In this document: positions 1-8,894 of the stretch, piece by piece
How positions within the stretch are numbered: position 1 is the first letter of the stretch
How the letters are laid out: each line of letters begins with the position of its first letter
Assembly (NCBI GenBank): GCA_002339265.1
Contig: DDKG01000367.1
Location: 1 to 9,674 of the forward strand
Direction: 5' to 3'
Length of the DNA: 9,674 nucleotides
Source: Massilia sp. UBA2604
Lineage (GTDB): Bacteria; Pseudomonadota; Gammaproteobacteria; Burkholderiales; Burkholderiaceae_D
Translations under genes and position numbers: made by a program
The notes under the pieces: model-generated
The model's input: the letters and a program-made list of their open reading frames with translations, nothing else
What the model was told of the DNA's origin: nothing
Database searches by the model: none

Positions 1-2213
<2,213 letters not shown>

Positions 2214-2414
2214 GATAAAACACCCTTACTTGATGATGGAAATCTGTTGGCGCATCAGTGCTGGAAAGCGGGGGCGTCTTGACGTGTTCTTGTTATTCTG
2301 GCCCGCGTGCAGCACAATGCAAAACCCGTTGCCGAGCATTTTACCCCGCGACAGGGTGAAGTGCAGCGCACTTTTGATGCAACTTTGTCAGCAAAGCATA
2401 CCGATCCAGCCATC
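2214..2414. promoter_or_regulatory. Divergent ppsA/ppsR intergenic region, putative promoters
   Basis: These 201 bases separate the ppsA start (minus) from the ppsR start (plus), so both promoters should lie here. The ppsA ribosome binding site reads AAGGG on the minus strand at 2223-2227. A weak sigma70-like candidate for ppsA on the minus strand is TTGCAT at 2317-2322 and CAGAAT at 2295-2300, with a 16-base spacer; each box matches consensus only partly. For ppsR I see only a TTGACG at 2279-2284 with no good -10 at the right distance. No operator palindrome is obvious. The location is inferred from gene orientation; the boxes are tentative. Confidence 0.35.
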
Positions 2415-3263
2415 ATGACCGACGATTCCCTGCCTCCTCCAGTCACCGCTTCGCGCACCGTCTTCTTCGTTTCGGACGGCACCGGCATCACGGCGGAGAC
2501 CTTCGGTCACGCCGTGTTGAGCCAGTTCGACCTGCGTTTCCGCCAGATCCGCCTGCCGTTCGTGGACTCGATCGAAAAGGCGCACGACGCCGCGCGCCGC
2601 ATCAACGATAGTTTCGCGCTGCATGGCCAGCGGCCGATCGTGTTCTCGACCCTGGTGAAGAATGACCTGTCGAGCGTGATCCGGGCCGCCAACGGCATGC
2701 ACATGGACCTGTTCCAGACCTTCGTCGCGCCGCTCGAGCAGGAGCTGGACGTCAAGTCGACGCACACGATCGGGCGCATCCACAATGCGGTGGACACCGA
2801 GGAATACAAGAACCGCATCGAAGCCATCAACTTCTCGCTGGCGCACGACGACGGCCAATCGCACAAGAACCTGGCCGAGGCCGACGTGATCCTGGTCGGC
2901 GTTTCGCGCTCGGGCAAGACCCCGACCAGCCTGTACCTGGCGATGCAATACGGCCTGAAGGCCGCGAATTATCCGCTGATCCCCGACGACTTCGAACGAG
3001 GGAAACTCCCCAGCTCACTGCCCCCCTTCAAGGCAAAGCTGTTCGGCCTGACGATCACGCCCGAGCGCCTCTCGCAAATCCGCAACGAGCGCCGCGCCGG
3101 CAGCAAATACGCCTCGCTGGAAAACTGCCGCTACGAAGTCAACGAAGCCGAACACCTGATGCGCCGCGAAGGCATCCGCTGGCTGTCGTCGACAACAAAA
3201 TCCATCGAAGAAATCGCCACGACGATCCTCCAGGAAATCAAACCCGACCGCCGCGAATACTGA
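2415..3263 (+). CDS. ppsR: PEP synthase regulatory protein (bifunctional Ser/Thr kinase and phosphorylase, DUF299 family)
   Basis: Inactivates PEP synthase by ADP-dependent phosphorylation of a threonine beside the catalytic histidine, and reactivates it by phosphate-dependent removal that yields pyrophosphate (family knowledge from E. coli PpsR/YdiA). The 282-residue product is close to the usual 270-280. Visible marks are [20 protein letters not shown] near residues 19-38, the [19 protein letters not shown] and [10 protein letters not shown] blocks around 117-147, and the P-loop-like [15 protein letters not shown] at 162-176. The ATG at 2415 ([24 protein letters not shown]) was preferred over an in-frame GTG at 2307, which would add 36 residues unlike the family and has no ribosome binding site; the site at 2415 is itself weak. 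It is divergent from its substrate enzyme ppsA, the usual pairing. The TGA stop lies inside a perfect inverted repeat that begins the downstream repeat cluster. Confidence 0.95.
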   Translation: MTDDSLPPPVTASRTVFFVSDGTGITAETFGHAVLSQFDLRFRQIRLPFVDSIEKAHDAARRINDSFALHGQRPIVFSTLVKNDLSSVIRAANGMHMDLFQTFVAPLEQELDVKSTHTIGRIHNAVDTEEYKNRIEAINFSLAHDDGQSHKNLAEADVILVGVSRSGKTPTSLYLAMQYGLKAANYPLIPDDFERGKLPSSLPPFKAKLFGLTITPERLSQIRNERRAGSKYASLENCRYEVNEAEHLMRREGIRWLSSTTKSIEEIATTILQEIKPDRREY

Positions 3264-3279
3264 CCCTCAATGAGGGTCA
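3261..3279. repeat. Perfect 9-base inverted repeat overlapping the ppsR stop codon
   Basis: TGACCCTCA and TGAGGGTCA are exact reverse complements separated by one A; as a hairpin this gives eight pairs with a three-base AAT loop. The first TGA is the ppsR stop codon. No T-run follows, so it does not look like an ordinary intrinsic terminator. The right half runs on into a full copy of the 17-base cluster motif at 3273-3289, so this is one end of a repeat element that abuts or reaches into the gene. Confidence 0.8.
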
Positions 3280-3367
3280 GAGTAGAATTAATGCGAAAGA
3301 TTTCTAACTGCCTATTTACTCTGCACACGTTAATACTGAATTGCTCGAAAGCTCGTGCGAATTAATT

Positions 3368-3429
3368 AGGGTCGGAGTCGAATTCTTTGACAACTTTAAG
3401 GAATTGCCCAGCAATTCTACTCTGACCCT
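3368..3429. repeat. 62-base inverted-repeat unit 1
   Basis: The left arm AGGGTCGGAGTCGAATT (3368-3384) pairs with the right arm AATTCTACTCTGACCCT (3413-3429): 15 Watson-Crick pairs, one G-T and one mismatch over 17 positions. The 28-base interior holds TTTGACAACTTT. A second hairpin, AATTGCCCAGCAATT (3402-3416, six pairs around CCA), overlaps the base of the right arm, so two alternative folds are possible. Confidence 0.8.
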
Positions 3430-3536
3430 CGTCGTTTTCCTGGCTTTTTGGCCCGTTGCGCATACGCTTCAGAAATAGAGTAACACCGAAAATTAGAGCA
3501 TCCGGCTGTTAGCGCTATCCCAGCCAAAAATTAAAT

Positions 3537-3598
3537 AGGGTCGGAGTCGAATTGTTTGACAACTTTTACTGCTGAGCCGTTAATCTACCCCCGACCCT
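3537..3598. repeat. 62-base inverted-repeat unit 2, diverged right arm
   Basis: It has the same length as unit 1, an identical 17-base left arm (3537-3553) and the same TTTGACAACTTT core directly after it. The inner right half has diverged, and the right arm AATCTACCCCCGACCCT pairs well only over its outer eight bases. It is best read as an older or decayed copy of unit 1. Confidence 0.75.
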
Positions 3599-3611
3599 GG
3601 CTATCCATCAA

Positions 3612-3641
3612 GTAATTGGCCAACAAATCTACTCCGACCCT
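3612..3641 (-). repeat. Solitary right end of the repeat unit (variant)
   Basis: The segment contains GTAATTGGCCAACAAATC followed by TACTCCGACCCT. It aligns with the right 30 bases of unit 1 with a handful of changes and contains the small palindrome TTGGCCAA where unit 1 has its inner hairpin. I see no matching left arm at the expected distance. Confidence 0.6.
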
Positions 3642-3662
3642 CATTATTTGCGGGCCGAATTT

Positions 3663-3694
3663 GGGAAATTGCTCAACAATTCTACTCTGACCCT
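3663..3694 (-). repeat. Solitary right end of the repeat unit
   Basis: GGAAATTGCTCAAC leads into AATTCTACTCTGACCCT, the same 17-base arm as unit 1 without a change. The inner hairpin AATTGCTCAACAATT (3667-3681) keeps a five-pair stem although loop-side bases differ from unit 1. It ends eight bases before the stop codon of the REC-EAL gene. Confidence 0.7.
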
Positions 3695-3701
3695 AATTAG
3701 G

Positions 3702-4898
3702 TTAGAAGAATTGGCGCCAGTCGGTGAGCCATGTGGGGAAGGCGGTGGCTTCCATGGGGTTGGCGATGTGGTAGCCCTGGGCGAAGGTGCAGCCGAGGCC
3801 TTGCAGGAAGTCCCAGTCCTGGCGGGTTTCGACGCCGACCGCGACCGACATGCGGTCGAGGCTGTGGGCCAAGTTCAGGCAGGAACGCAGGACTGTGCCG
3901 AGGGGGCGGCGCTTCGAGGCGCCGTCGACGAAGCTGCGGTCTATCTTCAGTTCGGTGAAGGGGATTCGCGCCAGCAGCTGCAAGTTCGATCTTCCAGTGC
4001 CGTAATCGTCGATGGCCAGGCCGAAGCCCATCATGCGCAGGCGGATCAGGCGTTCGATGAAATCGGGGTTGGTGTTCAGCACCGACGATTCGGGGAGCTC
4101 GAAGGTGATGTAGCCGGGACTGATCTTGTGGCGCTCCAGCGAGGCGACGATCTGGCGCACAAAGGCTGGATGCGCCAAAGTCTCAGGGGCGATGTTCAAC
4201 GAAATCGGGACCGGGATGCCCTGCTCCTGGAACCAGCGGCAGCGCTCCACCGACAGCTCGATCATGCTCCAGTCCAGGAAGTCGATGCGGCCGCTTTCTT
4301 CCAGCGCCTCCATGAAGGATGCGGGGCCCAGCACGCCGTGTTCGGGGTGGCGCCAGCGCGCGAAGGCTTCCAGGCCTTTGACCTGGCCAGTCGCAAGCTC
4401 GATCTTCGGCTGGAAGAAGGGCTCGAACTGGCGCTTCTGCAGGCCGATGCCGATCTGCTGGAAGGTGAAGCGCGGGCCGGATGGTTTACGCGGCGGCCGC
4501 GCCAGCGGGGTGTAGTTGTCGAGGAGCGGCTTGAGTTTGGCGGCGGTGACCGGGCTGGCGATCACGCCCAGCAGCTCGACGCCATAGGCCTGGGCCAGGG
4601 TCTCGACCGAGAACAGCAGGTCGGCAGGCTGCGCGCCGGTCACTACCAGGCGCGCCGGCGTTTGGATCTCGCCCAGCTTGCGGATCAGCTCCAGGCCGTC
4701 CATGCCCGGCAGCGCCAGGTCGACGATGGCGACGTTGACCGCCGGCGCCAGGCCGGCTTCCAGCATCTGCAGCGCGAGATGACCGTCCGCCACGTCGGTG
4801 ACGCGGCTGGCGCCGAGCTGGCCCAACAATTCCACCAGCGCCCTGCGCTGGGCCGTGTCGGCTTGTGCTACCAGAAAATGCAAATGCGCGATGTCCAT
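3702..4898 (-). CDS. REC-EAL domain protein, RocR-like, with a degenerate phosphodiesterase active site
   Basis: Predicted cytoplasmic two-domain protein of 398 residues, the size and order of Pseudomonas RocR. The receiver-like domain (about 5-125) keeps the phospho-acceptor position Asp60 (VDLALPGMDG) and Thr87, but the acidic pair is Gln12-Ala13 and the usual Lys-Pro is Ser115-Pro116. The EAL domain (about 145-390) keeps Glu177 (in EAF, not EAL), Asn235 (SLNIAP), Glu267 (FELPES), Asp297-Asp298 (DDYGTG), Lys318 (LKIDRSFV) and Gln374 (AQGYHIANPM). The general base, Glu352 in RocR, is Val354 (VAVGVET instead of VAEGVET; codon GTC). Active EAL proteins hydrolyse cyclic di-GMP to pGpG; this one is more likely a nucleotide sensor, partner or scaffold, which is inference. 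The ATG at 4898 has GGAG five bases upstream. It lies 61 bases after the methyltransferase on the same strand and may share its transcript. No signal peptide or membrane segment is seen. Confidence 0.88.
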   Translation of the reverse strand: MDIAHLHFLVAQADTAQRRALVELLGQLGASRVTDVADGHLALQMLEAGLAPAVNVAIVDLALPGMDGLELIRKLGEIQTPARLVVTGAQPADLLFSVETLAQAYGVELLGVIASPVTAAKLKPLLDNYTPLARPPRKPSGPRFTFQQIGIGLQKRQFEPFFQPKIELATGQVKGLEAFARWRHPEHGVLGPASFMEALEESGRIDFLDWSMIELSVERCRWFQEQGIPVPISLNIAPETLAHPAFVRQIVASLERHKISPGYITFELPESSVLNTNPDFIERLIRLRMMGFGLAIDDYGTGRSNLQLLARIPFTELKIDRSFVDGASKRRPLGTVLRSCLNLAHSLDRMSVAVGVETRQDWDFLQGLGCTFAQGYHIANPMEATAFPTWLTDWRQFF

Positions 4899-4959
4899 CG
4901 TTGCTCCAGTTACCCAGCCGCCAGCCTACGCGAAGCGCGGGGAACCGTCCATACCCAAG

Positions 4960-5745
4960 CTACATCTGCTGCTGGCGCAGCCCCTCGAAGAAGCACACGG
5001 CGGCGCAGGCGGCGACGTTGAGCGACTCGACCTGGCCCGCGTGCGGCACCGCGACCCGGTGCGTGGCCAGGTTCAGCAATTCATCCGACACGCCCTGCCC
5101 TTCATGGCCCAGCACCCAGGCCACCGGCCGGCGCAAGTCCATCGCGTACAGGCGCTCGGCCGCGTAACCGCTGGTGGCCAGCACCGGCACCTGCGCGCCC
5201 TGCACCAGCGGCGCCAGCTCGATCTGTTCGAAAATCTCCAGCACGAAGTGCGCGCCCATCGCCGCGCGCAGCACCTTGGGCGACCAGCAGAACGCGGTGC
5301 CGGGGCTGCAGTACACCTGCCTGATGCCGGCCGCCGCGGCGCTGCGCAGGATCGAACCGACATTGCCAGGATCCTGTACGCCGTCGAGCAGCACGCTCGG
5401 CCCCACCAGGGCCGGAGATGCGGACGGCTGCGGCGAATCGATCACGAACAGCAGATGCACGCCGTGTTCGACCTGGCTGACGGCGTTGAACAGCGCGTCG
5501 GGCAGCGCCGCCACCGGCGCATGCAGGCCTTCACAGCGGGCGACGATGGCCTGCACTTCGTGGTTGCCGAGCGCGCCTTCCGACACCACGCAATGGCGCG
5601 GCGCGCCGCGCAGGTCGAGCCAGCTCTGGCACAGGTGCACACCGTCGAGCAGGCTTTGCCCAGCCTTGCGCCGCGCCTGCGAGCTGGTGGCCAGGCTTTT
5701 CAGGTCCTTGTAGAACGCGTTGTCGCGCGAGCTGATGGTTTTCAT
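4960..5745 (-). CDS. TrmH/SpoU-family RNA 2'-O-methyltransferase
   Basis: Predicted SAM-dependent ribose 2'-O-methyltransferase of 261 residues acting on rRNA or tRNA; the target nucleotide cannot be told from sequence. The N-terminal substrate-binding part ([15 protein letters not shown], about 4-18, then the SLLDGVHL block) resembles the SpoU substrate-binding domain. The C-terminal knotted catalytic domain has all three family motifs: motif 1 [18 protein letters not shown] (119-136, with Asn128 and Arg134), motif 2 [12 protein letters not shown] (211-222) and motif 3 [18 protein letters not shown] (233-250). The ATG at 5745 was chosen because it forms a 4-base ATGA overlap with the rnhB stop and gives a normal N-terminus; a reading open further upstream runs inside rnhB and is not real. 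It looks translationally coupled to rnhB. Candidates include an rRNA methylase of the RlmB/TsnR type, so no symbol is given. Confidence 0.9.
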   Translation of the reverse strand: MKTISSRDNAFYKDLKSLATSSQARRKAGQSLLDGVHLCQSWLDLRGAPRHCVVSEGALGNHEVQAIVARCEGLHAPVAALPDALFNAVSQVEHGVHLLFVIDSPQPSASPALVGPSVLLDGVQDPGNVGSILRSAAAAGIRQVYCSPGTAFCWSPKVLRAAMGAHFVLEIFEQIELAPLVQGAQVPVLATSGYAAERLYAMDLRRPVAWVLGHEGQGVSDELLNLATHRVAVPHAGQVESLNVAACAAVCFFEGLRQQQM

Positions 5746-6419
5746 GCTGCTTCTGCTTCGGTCATGGGGCCACTGAGGTCGGCAAACAGGTCGACCTGCA
5801 GCAGGTTGCGCACCGGCGCGAACGAGCGGCGGTGCGCCGGCGACGGGCCGTGCAACCGCAGGCGCTCCAGGTGCAGCGGCGTGCCGTAGCCCTTGTGCTG
5901 GTCGAAGCCGTATTGCGGATAAAGGTCGTGCAGGCGCACCAGCGCGGCGTCGCGCGCCGTCTTGGCCAGGATCGAGGCGGCCGAGATGGCGTTGACCTTG
6001 TCGTCGCCCTCCACGATCGCATGCGCACGCACGTCCATCTGCGGACAGCGGTTGCCGTCGATCAGGGCCAGCGTCGGCAGCGTGTGCAGCGCCTCCACCG
6101 CGCGCCGCATCGCCAACATGGTCGCCTGCAGGATGTTGATGCTGTCGATCTCCTCGCACGAGCACTCGGCGACGGCCCAGGCCAGCGCGTGCTCGCGGAT
6201 CAGCGGCGCAAGCTCGTCGCGGCGCGCCTCGGTCAGCTTCTTCGAATCGCGCAGGCCCTCGATCGGCCGCAGCGGATCGAGAATCACGGCGGCCGCATAC
6301 ACCGGCCCGGCCAGCGGCCCGCGGCCCGCCTCGTCGACGCCGCACACGATGTCGAGATCGGTGAAAGGCCGGAGCCGCTTGGGCAGGCCGGGATACAGGT
6401 TGACTTTCTTCTTGCTCAT
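5742..6419 (-). CDS. rnhB: Ribonuclease HII
   Basis: Cleaves the RNA strand of RNA-DNA hybrids and nicks 5' of single ribonucleotides misinserted in DNA, starting ribonucleotide excision repair; cytoplasmic. The product has 225 residues, within the normal range. The active-site acids are Asp29-Glu30 in [15 protein letters not shown], Asp121 in LIDGNRCP, and probably Asp139 in [21 protein letters not shown]. The GRG turn and Tyr178 in HKGYGTPLH form the ribonucleotide-sensing site of type 2 enzymes. A short basic N-terminal tail (MSKKK) precedes the fold, and an alanine- and glutamate-rich end closes it. The ATG at 6419 lies five bases after the lpxB stop. The stop overlaps the start of the downstream methyltransferase. 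The lpxB-rnhB pairing is common in proteobacteria. Confidence 0.97.
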   Translation of the reverse strand: MSKKKVNLYPGLPKRLRPFTDLDIVCGVDEAGRGPLAGPVYAAAVILDPLRPIEGLRDSKKLTEARRDELAPLIREHALAWAVAECSCEEIDSINILQATMLAMRRAVEALHTLPTLALIDGNRCPQMDVRAHAIVEGDDKVNAISAASILAKTARDAALVRLHDLYPQYGFDQHKGYGTPLHLERLRLHGPSPAHRRSFAPVRNLLQVDLFADLSGPMTEAEAA

Positions 6420-6424
6420 CTCAT

Positions 6425-7588
6425 TTACGCGGCCGCGGGGCCCAGTCCAATCACGCGCAACACCGCTTCCGCGCTGGCGCGCGCGCTATCGCGCAGCAGG
6501 CTGTGGTGCATCTCCAGGAAGCGCCCCGCCAGCCGTTCGCGCCCGGCCCCATCCTGCAGCTGGGCCCACACAGCGTCGGCCATGGCCTCGGGCGTGGCCG
6601 CATGCTGGATCAGTTCCGGCACCAGGAACTCGCGCGCCAGGATGTTCGGCAAGCCGATCCACGGCTGGTAGCCCATATGGCGCATGATCGCATACGACGC
6701 CGCCATCACTTTATAGGCGATGACCATCGGCTTCTTGAACAGCGCCACTTCCAGGGTCGCGGTGCCGGAAGCGACCAGCACCGCGTCGGCGGCCGCGATC
6801 GCCGTGTGCGAGCCGGCGGCGGTCACCATCAGCTCGACGTCCTGCAAGCCGGCCTTGACCACGATCTCGTCGAAATAGGCGCGCTGGCGCTCGCCGACCA
6901 TCGGTACCACGAAGGTCAAGCCGGGGTCGCGCGCGGCCAGCAGCTTGACAGAGCGGATGAACGGTTCGGCCAGGTATTTCAGCTCGCCCATGCGGCTGCC
7001 CGGCATCACCGTCACCACGCGCGCGTCAGGCGCAAGGCCGAGCGAACGGCGCGCTGCCGCGACGTCGGGCGCCAGCGGGATCGTCTCGGCCAGCGGATGG
7101 CCGATATACGTCACCGGCACGCCGGCTTCGCGATAGATCGCTTCCTCGAACGGGAAGATCACCAGCATGTGCGAGACCGCGCGCTGGATCTTCTTGATCC
7201 GCCCGCCGCGCCAGGCCCAGATCTGCGGCCCGATGAAGTGCACGGTCGGAATCCCGGCGCCGCGCAGCTGCTCTTCCAGGCCGAGATTGAAGCCGGGATA
7301 GTCGGCGCCGATGAAGGCAGCCGGACGCTCGGCGATCAGGCGATCGCGCAGGCGGCTCTGGATGCGTTTCAGTTCGGGGTAGCGCGGAATGACTTCGAAC
7401 AGGCCGCGCACCGTCAGCGTGTCCATCGGGACGTCGCTGACCATGCCCTGCTCGATCATGCGCGGCCCGCCGATGCCGTGGAAGCGCGCATCGGGCAAGT
7501 GCGGCCGCAGCCCGGCCAGCAGGCGCGCGGCCAGCATGTCGCCGGACGCCTCGCCGGCGACCAGGGCCAGCGAAACGTCGTTCACCAT
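6425..7588 (-). CDS. lpxB: Lipid-A-disaccharide synthase
   Basis: Glycosyltransferase family 19 enzyme that joins UDP-2,3-diacylglucosamine to lipid X to make the beta-1,6-linked lipid A disaccharide; a peripheral inner-membrane protein. With the ATG at 7588 the product has 387 residues (E. coli 382). Motifs in order: [11 protein letters not shown] (7-17), GIGGPRM (38-44), [13 protein letters not shown] (93-105) with Asp96 at the position of E. coli Asp98, [10 protein letters not shown] (118-127), IGHPLAE (162-168), MPGSR (195-199) and [17 protein letters not shown] (273-289). The usual APDFN reads YPGFN here, which falls within variation I recall for the family. An alternative in-frame GTG at 7609 would add seven residues and overlap lpxA by 17 bases, but it has no ribosome binding site. 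The ATG is preceded only by GAAGG placed very close, so the start is the uncertain part. It begins four bases after the lpxA stop. Confidence 0.95.
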   Translation of the reverse strand: MVNDVSLALVAGEASGDMLAARLLAGLRPHLPDARFHGIGGPRMIEQGMVSDVPMDTLTVRGLFEVIPRYPELKRIQSRLRDRLIAERPAAFIGADYPGFNLGLEEQLRGAGIPTVHFIGPQIWAWRGGRIKKIQRAVSHMLVIFPFEEAIYREAGVPVTYIGHPLAETIPLAPDVAAARRSLGLAPDARVVTVMPGSRMGELKYLAEPFIRSVKLLAARDPGLTFVVPMVGERQRAYFDEIVVKAGLQDVELMVTAAGSHTAIAAADAVLVASGTATLEVALFKKPMVIAYKVMAASYAIMRHMGYQPWIGLPNILAREFLVPELIQHAATPEAMADAVWAQLQDGAGRERLAGRFLEMHHSLLRDSARASAEAVLRVIGLGPAAA

Positions 7589-7592
7589 GCCT

Positions 7593-8381
7593 TCAGCGGA
7601 CGATGCCACGGGTGGCCGTACCGAGGAATTCGCGCAGAAGGCGAATATCGCCCGCCGCCGCCGGCAGGCGCTCTTCTTCGGCCTGCAGCGCCGTCTTGGC
7701 TTCTTCCAGCGTCAGGTTCGAGCGGTACAGCAGTTTATAGGCGCTGCGGATGCCGTCCAGCTGCTCGCGGCTGAACCCGCGGCGCTTGAGGCCTTCCAGA
7801 TTGACGCCGCGCGCGCCGGCCGGATTGCCGGAAACGAGCACGTAGGGCGGCACGTCCTGGGTCAGGCTGGTGTACATGCCGATGAAGGCATGCGCGCCGA
7901 TCTTGCAGAACTGGTGCACGCCGGCGTAGCCCGACAGGATCGCCCAGTCGCCCACCTGCACGTGGCCCGCGAGCTGCGCATTGTTCGAGAAGATCGTGTT
8001 GCTGCCCACCTGGCAGTCGTGCGCCACGTGGACGTAGGCCGAGATCCAGTTGTCGCTGCCCACGCGCGTGACGCCTTCGTCCTGGACCGTGCCCAGGTTG
8101 AAGGTGACGAACTCGCGCACCGTGTTGCGGTCGCCCACCTCGAGGCGGGTCGGCTCGCCGGCCCATTTCTTGTCCTGCGGCGCGCCGCCGATCGAGCAGA
8201 ACTGGAAGAATTTATTCTCCTTGCCGATCGTCGTGTGACCCTCGATGACCACGTGCGGGCCGACCACGGTGCCGGCGTCGATGCGCACATTCGGCCCGAT
8301 GATCGAATACGGGCCGACCTCGACCGAGCTGTCCAGCTCCGCCTTCGGGTCGACGATCGCGGTCGAATGGATTTTGCTCAT
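7593..8381 (-). CDS. lpxA: UDP-N-acetylglucosamine acyltransferase, predicted C10-type
   Basis: First step of lipid A synthesis: transfers an (R)-3-hydroxyacyl chain from acyl carrier protein to the 3-OH of UDP-GlcNAc, as a cytoplasmic trimer. The product has 262 residues. An N-terminal left-handed beta helix of hexapeptide repeats runs to about residue 185, and a helical C-terminal part starts at NLEGLKRRGFSREQL. The catalytic histidine is His121 in VHVAHDC (E. coli His125), with His118 (E. coli His122) also present. QLAGHVQVGD and AGVHQFCKIGAHAFIG follow as expected. The acyl-length ruler residue, Gly173 in E. coli (C14), is Met169 here (FIGMYTS), as in the C10-using Pseudomonas enzyme; this predicts 3-hydroxydecanoyl transfer. 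The ATG at 8381 has AAGGGAG six bases upstream, a strong site that settles the start. It lies 15 bases after fabZ. Confidence 0.97.
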   Translation of the reverse strand: MSKIHSTAIVDPKAELDSSVEVGPYSIIGPNVRIDAGTVVGPHVVIEGHTTIGKENKFFQFCSIGGAPQDKKWAGEPTRLEVGDRNTVREFVTFNLGTVQDEGVTRVGSDNWISAYVHVAHDCQVGSNTIFSNNAQLAGHVQVGDWAILSGYAGVHQFCKIGAHAFIGMYTSLTQDVPPYVLVSGNPAGARGVNLEGLKRRGFSREQLDGIRSAYKLLYRSNLTLEEAKTALQAEEERLPAAAGDIRLLREFLGTATRGIVR

Positions 8382-8396
8382 CTGCTGCTCCCTTCT

Positions 8397-8894
8397 TTAC
8401 TGCGCCGCGCCTTCCGGACCCTTCATGGTCGCCTCGGCAGCGCCGCGGATGGTGCACATCAGCTCACCCTCGACCGCCACCTTACCGTCGACGGTCGCCA
8501 CGGCCTTGTACTTCCAGATGCCGCGCGCGACGCGCAGGATCTCGATTTCCATGCGCAGCTGGTCGCCCGGCTCGACCGGACGCTTGAAGCGGGCGTTGTC
8601 GATGCCGACGAAGTAGACCACCGAATTCTCGTCCGGCTTGACGTTCATGGTCATGAACGACAGGATGGCCGCGGTCTGCGCCATCGCTTCGATCATCAGG
8701 ACGCCCGGCATCACCGGCTTGTGCGGGAAGTGGCCGTTGAAGAACTCTTCGTTGACGGTGACGTTCTTGATCGCGACGATGCGCTTGCCCAGTTCGACGT
8801 CCAGCACGCGGTCGACCAGCAGCAGCGGATAGCGGTGCGGCAGGTATTCCTTGATCTGGGTGATGTCGAGGGTCTTGAATTCTGGAGTGGTCAT
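8397..8894 (-). CDS. fabZ: 3-hydroxyacyl-[acyl-carrier-protein] dehydratase
   Basis: Dehydrates (3R)-hydroxyacyl-ACP to trans-2-enoyl-ACP in fatty-acid elongation, competing with LpxA and LpxD for the same hydroxyacyl-ACP pool. It is a hot-dog fold protein of 165 residues; E. coli FabZ has 151, the extra length being a C-terminal tail rich in Ala, Gly and Glu after the CTIRGAAE segment. [17 protein letters not shown] near 14-30 is the family start. The catalytic pair is His55 in [14 protein letters not shown] and Glu69 in VLMIEAMAQ. Later, [20 protein letters not shown] is typical. The ATG at 8894 overlaps the lpxD stop as ATGA, implying coupled translation; no strong ribosome binding site is visible. 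An open reading reaching up to 8990 only runs through lpxD out of frame and was not used. Confidence 0.97.
   Translation of the reverse strand: MTTPEFKTLDITQIKEYLPHRYPLLLVDRVLDVELGKRIVAIKNVTVNEEFFNGHFPHKPVMPGVLMIEAMAQTAAILSFMTMNVKPDENSVVYFVGIDNARFKRPVEPGDQLRMEIEILRVARGIWKYKAVATVDGKVAVEGELMCTIRGAAEATMKGPEGAAQ

Larger units (their letters stand above)
3261..3694. repeat. Cluster of structured intergenic repeats (REP-like, family not identified)
   Basis: The gap between convergent ppsR and the REC-EAL gene is visibly AT-richer than its surroundings and holds seven copies of a 17-base motif. AGGGTCGGAGTCGAATT occurs exactly at 3368-3384 and 3537-3553 on plus. AGGGTCAGAGTAGAATT occurs exactly at 3273-3289 on plus and at 3413-3429 and 3678-3694 on minus. 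A near copy lies at 3625-3641 on minus, and a degenerate one at 3582-3598 on minus. Left and right arms pair into two 62-base units; the other copies are lone right ends. I found no protein gene here. The stretch 3430-3536 between the two units holds nothing I recognise. The arrangement resembles REP/BIME-type elements spread by RAYT (TnpA-REP) transposases, but no such transposase is in the window, so that link is inference. Confidence 0.85.

Noticed and set aside
2307..2414. In-frame GTG giving a 36-residue N-terminal extension of PpsR
   Set aside because: No ribosome binding site, and the extension is unlike the family start, which matches the ATG at 2415.
3504..3525. GGCTG...CAGCC hairpin as an intrinsic terminator
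   Set aside because: The stem is only five pairs and is followed by As on the plus strand; on the minus strand the T-run precedes the stem, so neither direction fits.
3261..3694. CRISPR array
   Set aside because: Copies occur in both orientations, are 17 bases long, have irregular spacing and pair as inverted repeats; no cas gene is nearby.
3648..5021. 457-residue plus-strand frame opposite the REC-EAL gene
   Set aside because: Antisense to a clear REC-EAL protein; it starts within the repeat cluster and has no family features.
6503..6547. LpxB motif change APDFN to YPGFN as a lost catalytic site
   Set aside because: The catalytic aspartate (E. coli Asp98) is the one before this segment and is present as Asp96; YPGFN-like forms occur in other LpxB proteins as I recall them. 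The motif itself lies near 7276-7312, inside lpxB.
7589..7609. GTG at 7609 as the lpxB start
   Set aside because: It would overlap lpxA by 17 bases with no ribosome binding site; the ATG at 7588 gives the family length. Not fully excluded.
5832..7774. Long plus-strand frames opposite rnhB and lpxB
   Set aside because: Shadows of well-conserved minus-strand genes with rich motifs.
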